The position numbers and the translations under genes are program-made. Source: Mesoplasma tabanidae (lineage in GTDB: Bacteria > Bacillota_I > Bacilli_A > Mycoplasmatales > Mycoplasmataceae). Taken from it: a stretch of 64,000 nt of DNA. Positions 55,861-64,000 of the stretch are shown here, in pieces. The notes under the pieces are model-generated. The model made no database searches. It saw nothing but the letters and a program-made list of their open reading frames with translations, and was not told the origin of the DNA. The first letter of the stretch is position 1, and each line of letters begins with the position of its first letter. The stretch spans positions 434,001 through 498,000 of the forward strand of contig NZ_CP024969.1 of the NCBI RefSeq assembly GCF_002804025.1, in the 5' to 3' direction.

Positions 55861-57132
55861 ATGAAAAGAAAATTAAATACATTAAAGAATTATAATAAGC
55901 ATCTGTGAATAAAAAAATACTTTAGACTTTGAATTAGTAAATCTAAATATAATAAAGTTTATAAGAAAGACATAATCAATGCACTTGATATTAAGCATCA
56001 AGAAATAAGTAAAATAAAAATTACAAATGTTGTTAATAGAACTCTTGAAAGTATCCAAAATGAACTTTTTAATCAACAAATAATAACTATTCGAGATTTT
56101 GGTAGTTTAAAAGTTGTAAAAAACAAAAAGCAATTAAGAATAGTTAAATTTACTCCTAGTAAAACTTTGAAAGAAAAAATGCAAGCAACAGAATGAACAG
56201 GCAAATATTGACAGCTAAAGAAAATAAAAAGAAAAAAGAAATGATTAATTTTACTTTTATTATTGCTTGCTTGTTTATTGTCAATAACTGCTACAACAAT
56301 AACAATTATTACTGTAACAGGTCAAACAACACAAAGAATTAAAAAAATAAGTTTTAATGAGCAACGTTTATTTATTCAGAATCTTGTTAAAGACAAAATC
56401 TATGATAGTTTTAATGATTTTGAAAAAGATGTTAAAGAAAATGCAAATAAGCAAGTTTTAGTAACTATTGAAAAAACTTCAACAAGAGAAAAAAGTGCGT
56501 TCTCAAAAATTGAAACACGAATTAAATTGGTTCCTAACGAAGGACATGAATGAGATGAAAATAAAGATGATCTAGAGCGTAGTTTTGAACAGCAGGTTTT
56601 AATTAAGAACAATAAAATTGTTAAAAAACAAGAAGTTGAAACACGACTAAATCAAATTTTAAATCTTTCATTTAATAATGAAAGTGACCTAATTGCAAAA
56701 GTTAATAAAGAATTTGCAGATTTTGAAAATATAATTTTTAAATCGGCTTTTCTTGACCAAAATCAGCAAGAAGAAAATAATTATATTTTTATTTTTGGAA
56801 TAGAGAACGATTATGTTTGAGATGATCAAACACAAGATGATATTGAAATATCAAAGCAAGTTAATTTATCTAATAAAATTGTTAGTTTAGCAAAAACAAT
56901 TAAACATATTAATCAATATTTTGAAGATTATATTTTTGTATCTGAATTAGAGCTAGACACATATATTAGTGAATTTAATTATCAAATTGAAACAATTAAT
57001 ATAAGTAAAGATAATTTCAACATGCAAACAAGTATTTTAACGTTAAAAATTAATTTAAATAATGACTATTACTGATCAGATGAAACAAGAGAAGAAGTAA
57101 TCTTACAAATAGTAATAAAAGGAAAGGAGTAA
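55861..57132 (+). CDS. HU-like domain fused through a membrane anchor to surface repeats
   Basis: 423 residues. Residues about 33-108 match HU/IHF: YKKDIINALDIKHQEISK helix, ITNVVNRTLESIQNEL, the beta turn IITIRDFGSLKVV (compare 'v.l.gFGtF'), then the C-terminal KFTPSKTLKEKM. The flexible DNA-gripping arm is shortened. A polybasic stretch (KKIKRKKK, 120-127) and one transmembrane helix (128-152) follow, so the HU domain is cytoplasmic. Residues 155-423 are outside and carry two or three repeat domains like those of the neighbours. Linkage of DNA or regulation to the surface is inference. Stop lies 3 bases before the next ATG. Confidence 0.85.
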
Positions 57133-57135
57133 TTT

Positions 57136-59682
57136 ATGAAAAAATTATTATCAATACTAGGAATAGGAATTTTTGTTACAGGGACTTCAACAGCTTCTTA
57201 TCCTATTTTAAGTTCAATTAGCCAAAATTTTAGAATTAATGAAAACATAAAGATTTTAAAAGTTAGTGAAATTAAACAAAATTTGCAAGAACAATTGAAC
57301 AATACTTTTAAAAATGAAGAAGATGTTGTTAAACTAATTAAAACTAATAACATTAAAGGTATTGAATATTCTGCTCAAATGCGCCCTATTAATGATGGAT
57401 TACATTTTGGACTAAGAACATTTAACATTATTGTAAAGATAACTGATTTTAGTTTATATCAATGAGAAAATAGTGATAAGCCTGATATGTTATTAACTAT
57501 GACTGCATTCATTGATGAACGCATTGAAATATCAACTAATTTAATACAGCAAGAATTAAATAAACGCTATGAAAATAAAATATTTGATTCAGAAATTAAA
57601 GCACAAAGAGAAATTTTATTAAACAATGAAATTATAACTGGAGCAAATGTTATTTATGTTGAACCTACTAATGCAATTAAACCTGAAGATAGTAAAATTT
57701 ATCAACAAAAATATAATGTTAAGGTTTCGTTAGACGATAAATATAAATGAGATATTCAACAACAATCAACAGAAGGTTTATACATAAAAACAAATATTGA
57801 CGAAAGAAATAAAATTGACTCTGAATCTATTAAAAATGAAATCAAAGAAAAACTTAATCTTAATAATAAACATTATGAAACAATTAGTGAAGCTACAAAT
57901 GAATTAAAAAATGTTGATTTCACTTTAAAAAATGATGTTGAAATAATAAATGTTAAACCCTTATCAAATATTACAAAAATAGACACTAAACAAATAAGTT
58001 TGAGCTATGATTTAAAATTAAAAGAACCTAAAAAAAATAAATGAGTTGATGAAACAGTTGATGATATAAACGCTGAAGTTTCAGTAGCTATTGATAGTAG
58101 AAATGAAGTAGATCTAAATAAAGTTAATAGCGAAATTAACACTTATATACAAGCAAAACAATTCAAATCAGTTGAAGAAGCTTTAAACTACACTAAAGAA
58201 TACAAAAACCTACCAGAAGAAATCATATTTGATAGTGTAACATCAACTTCAACAACAATCTTTGGTAATGCTGATTTAACAATCAAACTAAAAATAAAAG
58301 ACAGCAACAAAGCAAAATGATCAGACAACACAACCGAAACAAAAACAATCACCATCCAAGCAAAAATCGATGGAAGAAGCATTGTAGATCTAAATAAAGT
58401 TAATAGCGAAATTAACACTTATATACAAGCAAAACAATTCAAATCAGTTGAAGAAGCTTTAAACTACACTAAAGAATACAAAAACCTACCAGAAGAAATC
58501 ATATTTGATAGTGTAACATCAACTTCAACAACAATCTTTGGTAATGCTGATTTAACAATCAAACTAAAAATAAAAGACAGCAACAAAGCAAAATGATCAG
58601 ACAACACAACCGAAACAAAAACAATCACCATCCAAGCAAAAATCGATGGAAGAAGCATTGTAGATCTAAATAAAGTTAATAGCGAAATTAACACTTATAT
58701 ACAAGCAAAACAATTCAAATCAGTTGAAGAAGCTTTAAACTACACTAAAGAATACAAAAACCTACCAGAAGAAATCATATTTGATAGTGTAACATCAACT
58801 TCAACAACAATCTTTGGTAATGCTGATTTAACAATCAAACTAAAAATAAAAGACAGCAACAAAGCAAAATGATCAGACAACACAACCGAAACAAAAACAA
58901 TCACCATCCAAGCAAAAATCGATGGAAGAATATCAATTAAAACTGATTTAATAGTAACTGATTTAGGTTACTTTGCTTGAAAAGAAACAGAAGCTCAACA
59001 AACTATTAAAAACAAAATTTTAGAAAAAAATGCAAATTTAAAAATTGATGAGATTGAACTTACAGAAATAACAAATAAAAGCGCAAAAGTTAATGTTAAC
59101 CAAAATTCTAGCATATACTTTGTCGAATCATTAATTATAAGCTTTGAAAGAGATGTTCGTGTAGCACTAGCAACACATGTAAATAAAACAAATATTGGTC
59201 AGATACAAACCACTAGAGATAAAATCAATTTAAATTTATTAAAAGCATTAGTTATAAATAATCCAAATTTAAATACTAACGAGATTGAAATTTTAAATAT
59301 AAATTATTCAGACGAAAATAACTGTAAATTTGACTTAAGCGTTAAAAAAGATTCTAAAGTTTACTTTGAAACTAAAATGGCTTTAACATTCACCCTTAAA
59401 AAAATTGATATTATTGCAAGTATAAATAGTACAAGTAAGACAATTATGATTGAAAAAGTGGAAACATTAGAAGATGCATATAATTACTTTAAAAGTGGAA
59501 AAGATCCCCAATTTAATAATCTTTATCAGTGAGATGATGTTGAAATAGTAGAGTGAGTTAATGGTTCAAGTTCATCTTATCCAGAATGATATTCAGGTTA
59601 CTATGTCATAAAAGTAAAAAAAGATTCATTCTATTATAAAAATGGTGGTCAATCTAAATTGTATCTTAGAAGAAAATATTAA
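57136..59682 (+). CDS. Secreted surface repeat protein 3, size-variable
   Basis: 848 residues. Signal peptide MKKLLSILGIGIFVTGTSTAS without Cys. Several diverged domains are followed by three identical 92-residue units (FKSVEEALNYTKEYKNLPEE ... WSDNTTETKTITIQAKIDGR, Trp = TGA), then a unique C-terminal part (about 595-848) with two LI.NL/ALVINNPNLNTNEI-type modules and an aromatic end (SSSSYPEWYSGYYVIK). AAAGGAG before ATG 57136. Last gene of the phase-switch operon; a terminator follows. Likely surface-exposed and length-variable. Confidence 0.9.
58108..58930 (+). repeat. Three identical 276-bp tandem repeats
   Basis: Units start at 58108, 58384 and 58660 (GTAGATCTAAATAAAG). No difference was seen between them across the full 276-bp unit; the third loses identity at 58931. 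In frame (92 codons). Confidence 0.95.
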
Positions 59683-59704
59683 CGAATACAAAAAATGTAG
59701 TACT

Positions 59705-59738
59705 AAAAAGTTTTTTCAAATACATAAAAAAACTTTTT
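59705..59738 (+). terminator. Operon terminator
   Basis: AAAAAGTTTTTT / AAAAAAACTTTTT hairpin ending in a T tract, 23 bases after the last surface gene. Confidence 0.8.
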
Positions 59739-59751
59739 TATTAACAAGAAA

Positions 59752-60225
59752 TATAAATTAAAATTAGAAGTATAACACTTCTAACCGAATGCCTCGTAAT
59801 TCGCGAACTGATTATAGTTCATGAATTACGAGGCATTTAAATTTGTTAAGCCTTTTCGTGTACTTTCAACTATTGTCATTATGGCTTTTGAACTATTACC
59901 AAAGCTAACAACTAAATCAATTTTAAAATGACGAATATCTTTTCTTTGATTGATGCTTCTAGGTCTATAGGTAATTGGAATAGAATTCATATTAGATATT
60001 TTTTCATTAATTTACCATTATTCAAGAATTCTTCTGTCAATGCTTTATCTGTAAATTTTTGATCTATCTCATTAATTCATCAGCTATAAAAGAAACATAT
60101 TTATTTATAATTATTCATTGTAACTTACTTGAACTTTGAATGGTCAAGGATTGCTTTTTATATCAAAAAAACTGCAATTCTTATAAGATTATTTTCTCAT
60201 AGAGAATAAAGCTGCATTTTTGATT
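59752..60225 (-). mobile_element. IS30-family element remnant
   Basis: Minus-strand relic. The left limit TATAAATTAAAATTAGAAGT matches the right end of the intact IS (59752 onward); then a hairpin ATGCCTCGTAATTC/GAATTACGAGGCAT (59789-59836). Pieces of transposase follow (FEIDLVVSFGNSSKAIMTIV-like coding near 59870-59950), then large deletions, and the other end near 60130-60225 still shows the hairpin before the transposase start (ATGAATAATTATAAAT complement). No intact gene. Confidence 0.8.
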
Positions 60226-60317
60226 GTAACATCTTTTATTCGAATTAGTTTTATTGAAGTTTAAACGTTGATTTTGTAAGCTTTTATTTTAGATGATCAT
60301 TATAGTAAAACTTAAGT

Positions 60318-61420
60318 TATCAATTGTAATTGGAAGTGCAACACTTGTGAGAAAATATTTTCATGAGTCACTTCCTTTTTTGCATAAAAAAAGTGAATAC
60401 CTCAATAACCGTTCAAAGCACAAAGGAGTATTCACATGAATAATTATAAACAACTAAATAAAAAAGATAGATATTTGATTGAATATTTATTAAATGGCTG
60501 AAAAGTATTGCTTATATTGCAAAAGAATTGAATAAAAATAGATCAACAATTTATAGAGAAATAAAAAGAAATAAAGCTAGTGAAATTTATACAGCAAAAG
60601 ATGCACAATTCTCAAGAGAAATAAATAATCAAAAATCTCATTTAAATGAAACAAAAAATTATCAAAACTTTATTCAATATTTATACTCCAATTTTAGTAA
60701 AAAATATTCAAGTATTGATATTTGTGTTTTTAAAGCCAAACAATTTGGTATAAACACGCCAACAACAAAAACTGCTTACAATTGAATCAATACAAATCAG
60801 TTAAAGATTAAACCTAAACATTTGTTGAGACCTAGATTATGATGAGATAAGTCAAGTAAATACAATGAACCCTTTAAAAAAATAGCTAACTTAAATTCAA
60901 TACCTATTTCGTTTAGACCTAAATGAATAAACAATCGTTCAGAGTTTGGCCACTATGAAGTTGATCTAATTGTTGGTGAAAAAAACAGTGGTTATATTTT
61001 AACTTTAGTTGAAAGATTAACTAGAAAAGCTTTTGCGATTAAATTAAAAAATAGAACAATGAAGCATACAAATGAAAAATTTTTAGAACTTATTAATAAA
61101 AAAAATATTATGCTAAAAAGTATCACAAAAGATAATGGTATGGAATTCAATTTATTACATGAAATTACTAATAAAATTAATGTCAAATTATATACGTGTA
61201 ATACTTATGCTTCTTGTGAACGTGGGACAAATGAAAATTTCAATGGACTAATGAGAAGAGAATATCCAAAATCAACAAACTTTTCTAATTTAAATGATGA
61301 TACGATTAACTCATTACTATCACAAATAAATAAAATGTCTCGAATAACTGCTTAGCCATAAAACTGCTAATCAATTATTCGAGACATTCGGTTATAAGTG
61401 TTGCACTTCCATTTACAATT
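60318..61420 (+). mobile_element. IS30-family element, diverged second type, decayed
   Basis: About 1.1 kb with ends AATTGTAATTGGAAGTGCAA (left, 60322) and AATTGTAAATGGAAGTGCAA (right, reverse strand), both continuing CACTT. The flanks TAAAACTTAAGTT (60306) and TAAAACTTTAGTT (61421) look like an imperfect target duplication. The right end touches the pepP stop codon. The transposase is broken. Sequence differs clearly from the 33965 copy, so it is a separate subtype. Confidence 0.85.
60436..61400 (+). pseudogene. IS30-family transposase, frameshifted twice
   Basis: Begins MNNYKQLNKKDRYLIEYLLNGW. One A is missing near 60500-60505 (GGCTGAAAAG), which throws the HTH (IAKELNKNRSTIYREIKRNKA) out of frame with the start. 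The body from 60528 is open through TGA-Trp codons and keeps the DDE residues: FGHYEVDLIVG, SITKDNGMEFN, CERGTNENFNGLMRR. A second single-base change near 61350 brings a stop (ACTGCTTAG) before the normal ETFGYK end. Confidence 0.88.
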
Positions 61421-62493
61421 TAAAACTTTAGTTTTACTAGTTCTCTTTTGGCTGTTGTTAGCATTCTATAACCTTCTTTTAAAACAAGAATGTCATCTTC
61501 TATTCTAACTCCACCTAAACCTGGAATATAAATACCAGGTTCAATTGTTAAAGTCATGTTTTCTTTTAAAACAGTATTACCAGCAGCTGATGCATAAGGT
61601 TCTTCATGAATTTCAACTCCATAACCATGACCTAAACCATGTGTGAAGTATCCTCCATATCCTTTTTGCTCAATGAAATCATAAACTTGCTTATGTATTT
61701 GCCCAGCATTAACACCTTCAGATACTAGACTTATCCCTATTGATTGTGCTTCATAAACTGCATTATAAATGTCTTCTAATTTAGCATCAATTTCACCAAT
61801 AGCAATAGTTCTTGTTTGATCTGAACAATATCCATTGTAATAACATCCCATATCAATAGTTACAAGATCTCCAATTTCAATTTTTTTGTCAGTTGGAACA
61901 GCGTGAGGCATGCTTCCGTTGACACCAGATGCAATAATAGTATCAAATGAGATTTTTTCAGCACCTTTTACTAAAAATTCATTATCAATAAATCTTTGTA
62001 ATTCTTTTTCAGTCATTCCTGGTTTTACATATTCAAGAATTGCTTCAAAAACTTCATTTGTTATATCACATGCTTTTTGTAGTTGCTCAATTTCTCATTC
62101 ATCTTTAACTATTCTAATTTCTGAACAATTAATTGGAACCAAAGTTTGATCTGTAAAAATTGATGCATATTTTTCAAATTCAGCATAATGAACTCAATCA
62201 GATTCAAAACCTAATTTGTGAACATTATGTTCTTTTAAAATTTCTTTCATTTGGGTAAATAAATTACTTGAAAACTCTCTAATTTCAATTTCAGCTGGAA
62301 TATTCTTTGAATTTCTTGCTGCTGTTATATATCTTCCATCAACTAATAAGTAACTTTTTGTTTTAGTTATTAATAAATAACCTAAAGATGATTTAAATCT
62401 TGAAAATCAGTATCTATTTTCAGGTGAATAAAACAAAATTGCCTCAGCTGAATTTAATTCTAATAATTGATTTACTATTTGTTGTTTTTTCAT
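61420..62493 (-). CDS. pepP: Xaa-Pro aminopeptidase (M24)
   Basis: 357 residues. It removes N-terminal residues preceding proline. The N-terminal creatinase-like domain is followed by the metal-dependent pita-bread domain: TIDMGCYYNGYCSDQTRT (two metal Asp), THGLGHGYGVEIHEEP (His), TLTIEPGIYIPGLGG (Glu) and VRIEDDILV (Glu). All five ligands are present. ATG 62493 follows GGAGTATTT. The IS end lies directly at its stop codon. Confidence 0.95.
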
Positions 62494-62540
62494 AAATACT
62501 CCTTATTTAATTTATTATTATTTTGCCATTAAATAAAAAA

Positions 62541-62562
62541 ATAAAATAGTTAAAACTATTTT
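62541..62562 (-). terminator. rpmG terminator
   Basis: AAAATAGTT / AACTATTTT hairpin, then a T tract on the minus strand; it overlaps the rpmG stop codon. Confidence 0.8.
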
Positions 62563-62699
62563 TTTTGTTTATGTAATTCGTGTTTGTTACAGTTACTGCA
62601 GAATTTTTTAACTTCTATTTTTTCTTTTTTCTTATCGTTTTTACCAATGTAATTTTCATTTTTACATTCTGTACAACGTAGAATATATTTTTCACGCAT
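62556..62699 (-). CDS. rpmG: 50S ribosomal protein L33
   Basis: 47 residues. The zinc-binding type of L33: CTECKNENY and [15 protein letters not shown] supply four Cys (CxxC pairs). Starts [12 protein letters not shown] 62699 follows GAGGTGACGTTT. Too short to show in many ORF scans but a clear family match. Its own terminator follows. Confidence 0.95.
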
Positions 62700-62813
62700 A
62701 AACGTCACCTCGCTAAACTTTTCTTGTATACATACAATATCTATTTAATAATATCAATCTTTATGATTTTTTACAAGTTAGATAGGCAATTATTTTATTA
62801 TTAAATAATTAAT

Positions 62814-62843
62814 TTGGTTATTTTTAATGTTTTATAGTAAAAT
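62814..62843 (+). promoter_or_regulatory. Putative promoter of the lipoprotein gene at 62883
   Basis: TTGGTT (62814-62819), 18-base spacer, TAAAAT (62838-62843), 39 bases before the start codon. Confidence 0.5.
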
Positions 62844-62882
62844 ATTAATAATGATTTCAATCATTTATCTTAAGGAGGAATT

Positions 62883-63935
62883 ATGAAAAAATTAATAGCC
62901 CTTTTAGGAGCTACTACTTTGACTGCAGCATCAGCATCAGTTGTTGTTGCTTGTGGGAATACGACAGTTCCAGAATATGAAAATTTTGCAAAATTAGCTA
63001 ACGCTACAAGACCAACATTAGATAAAAATGGTGAAGTACAAAAGAATGGATCAACTCTTGTTTACTATATAGGGGCTCAAGACAACCTTTCTTCTTTATC
63101 ATTTGAATATGCATTGAAAGAAGCAACAGTTGTTAGTCAAAATGCAAGTTTAGACGAAGCATTTGCCAAAGTGAATGAGGCAAATGGATCAAGTAATGAT
63201 TTTGCTGGAAATTTTAAAAAAATAGGTAATACTTTTGAATCTAATGATGAAAACGGTGAAGATGGTTTGAATTTAGCTCAAACTAGTGTAACTTATAATA
63301 AAAAGAAGAAATTATGATATTTTGAAAATCAAACAGATTTAATGACTTTTAGTGCAAAAGCAACTGGTGAAAAAATAGAAATGCATGGTACAACTGTTGA
63401 AACCGTTAGTGATCTTTGAACAGATAAAGCAACTAAAAAAATCTTAAATGATTGAATAAAACCTTCTGTCGCTAGAATGGTATACTCAAAAAATGGTCAA
63501 ACTATATGAGACAAAACCAAAGATGCGACTAAAATTAAAACAATAAATGAAGAAATTAATTCAAGAGTTGATGCTATAAAGAGTTCAAAAGGTCCTTTAT
63601 TTTTAATAATAAGAAACGGTGAATTTGTTGGTTATCTTAATGGATTTGAGGTTTACGCTAATCAAATTAAACCTGGTGATAATACATCGTTAAGATCAAA
63701 AAAATATGATTCAACAGATTTAACTCATAAATTTAATGAAAGTATTATGAATGTTGTTCATACTAAAAATGTTATGACTACTACATATGAATCAACAAAT
63801 ACAAGCTTTGATTTAAATAGTAAATCAAAAGGTAATTGAAAATGAGAACACTGAGATAATTGAGTTATCAGAGATTCTAAAACGTCATCAGAATCAGATT
63901 CATCATCTTATTCATACAATCTAAATAGATACTAA
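62883..63935 (+). CDS. Lipoprotein, hypothetical
   Basis: 350 residues. Lipoprotein signal MKKLIALLGATTLTAASASV then VVACGN with the modified Cys at residue 24. The mature part is Asn/Ser/Lys-rich, with Trp (TGA) clusters near the end (GNWKWEHWDNWVI) and a Ser-rich C-terminus. No recognised domain. AAGGAGG precedes the ATG. Monocistronic, terminator at 63934. Surface protein by signal peptide. Confidence 0.9.
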
Positions 63936-63958
63936 TAGGACTTGTGATCCTATTTTTT
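63934..63958 (+). terminator. Rho-independent terminator
   Basis: AATAGGA / TCCTATT with loop CTTGTGA, then TTTT; overlaps the preceding stop codon. Confidence 0.85.
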
Positions 63959-64000
63959 ATTTTCTTATCAACTTAAATAAAAAAACAACCCTAAGGTTGA

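Noticed and set aside
58188-58694. Two identical 76-residue genes on the minus strand
   Set aside because: They are antisense shadows of the identical 276-bp repeats in the plus-strand surface protein and have no ribosome-binding site.
58108-58930. CRISPR-like array
   Set aside because: The repeats are long (276 bp), contiguous, without spacers, and in frame within a gene.

Overview
The window is about 25-27% G+C and reads as a mollicute chromosome of the Mesoplasma/Entomoplasma type. UGA is a sense (Trp) codon: GuaA, GuaB, transketolase, ValRS, AspRS, HisRS, the P-type ATPase and ComEC are full length only if in-frame TGA is read through. Lipoproteins are numerous, a purine riboswitch of the form known from Mesoplasma florum precedes guaA, and IS30-type elements are present. 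All CDS coordinates use genetic code 4. No tRNA or rRNA gene and no CRISPR array was seen.

Layout. 1-8.7 kb (+): a tightly spaced run of a cut-off coiled-coil protein, a lipoprotein, an ABC-permease-like membrane protein, two more lipoproteins and a small protein. 8.8-10.1 kb (+): a membrane protein ending in an HU/IHF-like DNA-binding domain, overlapped by an XRE-type HTH gene. 10.25-13.1 kb (+): promoter, guanine-type riboswitch, terminator and guaA-guaB (GMP synthesis; GuaB lacks CBS domains). 13.1-14.1 kb: a decayed IS30 copy. 14.1-18.6 kb (-): UPF0154, tkt, DUF896, a YqeH-type GTPase and a possible DEDD exonuclease. 19.5-24.4 kb (-): a repeat-rich DUF285/BspA-like lipoprotein and an acidic repeat protein. 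24.5-33.1 kb (-): valS, a hypothetical, a P-type ATPase, engB and three small unknowns. 34-35 kb: an intact IS30-family element. 35-42.8 kb (-): a frameshifted SDR gene, rpsU, membrane proteins, aspS, hisS, holA. 42.9 kb (+): rpsT. 43.2-49 kb (-): comEC, rbfA, mtnN, fused nadD-yqeK, trmL, rdgB. 49-51.6 kb: a choline-kinase-like gene, an AEC transporter and ogt. 52-59.7 kb (+): a secreted protein, then a four-gene operon of surface repeat proteins. 59.7-61.4 kb: two decayed IS30 copies. 61.4-64 kb: pepP, rpmG and another lipoprotein.

The most unusual material is the surface-protein operon at 52.8-59.7 kb. Its promoter has a perfect TTGACA box and a TAGTAT box separated by a pure poly-A spacer (16 A in all), the classic form of a slipped-strand ON/OFF switch. 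The last gene carries three identical 276-bp repeats. The third gene joins a cytoplasmic HU-like domain to one membrane anchor and an extracellular repeat region. A second 16-nt homopolymer lies in the promoter region of the DUF285 lipoprotein, and a second, unrelated membrane-tethered HU-like protein lies at 8.8 kb. Together these suggest phase- and size-variable surface proteins, plus an uncharacterised class of membrane-anchored HU-fold proteins that could tie DNA to the membrane or cell surface.
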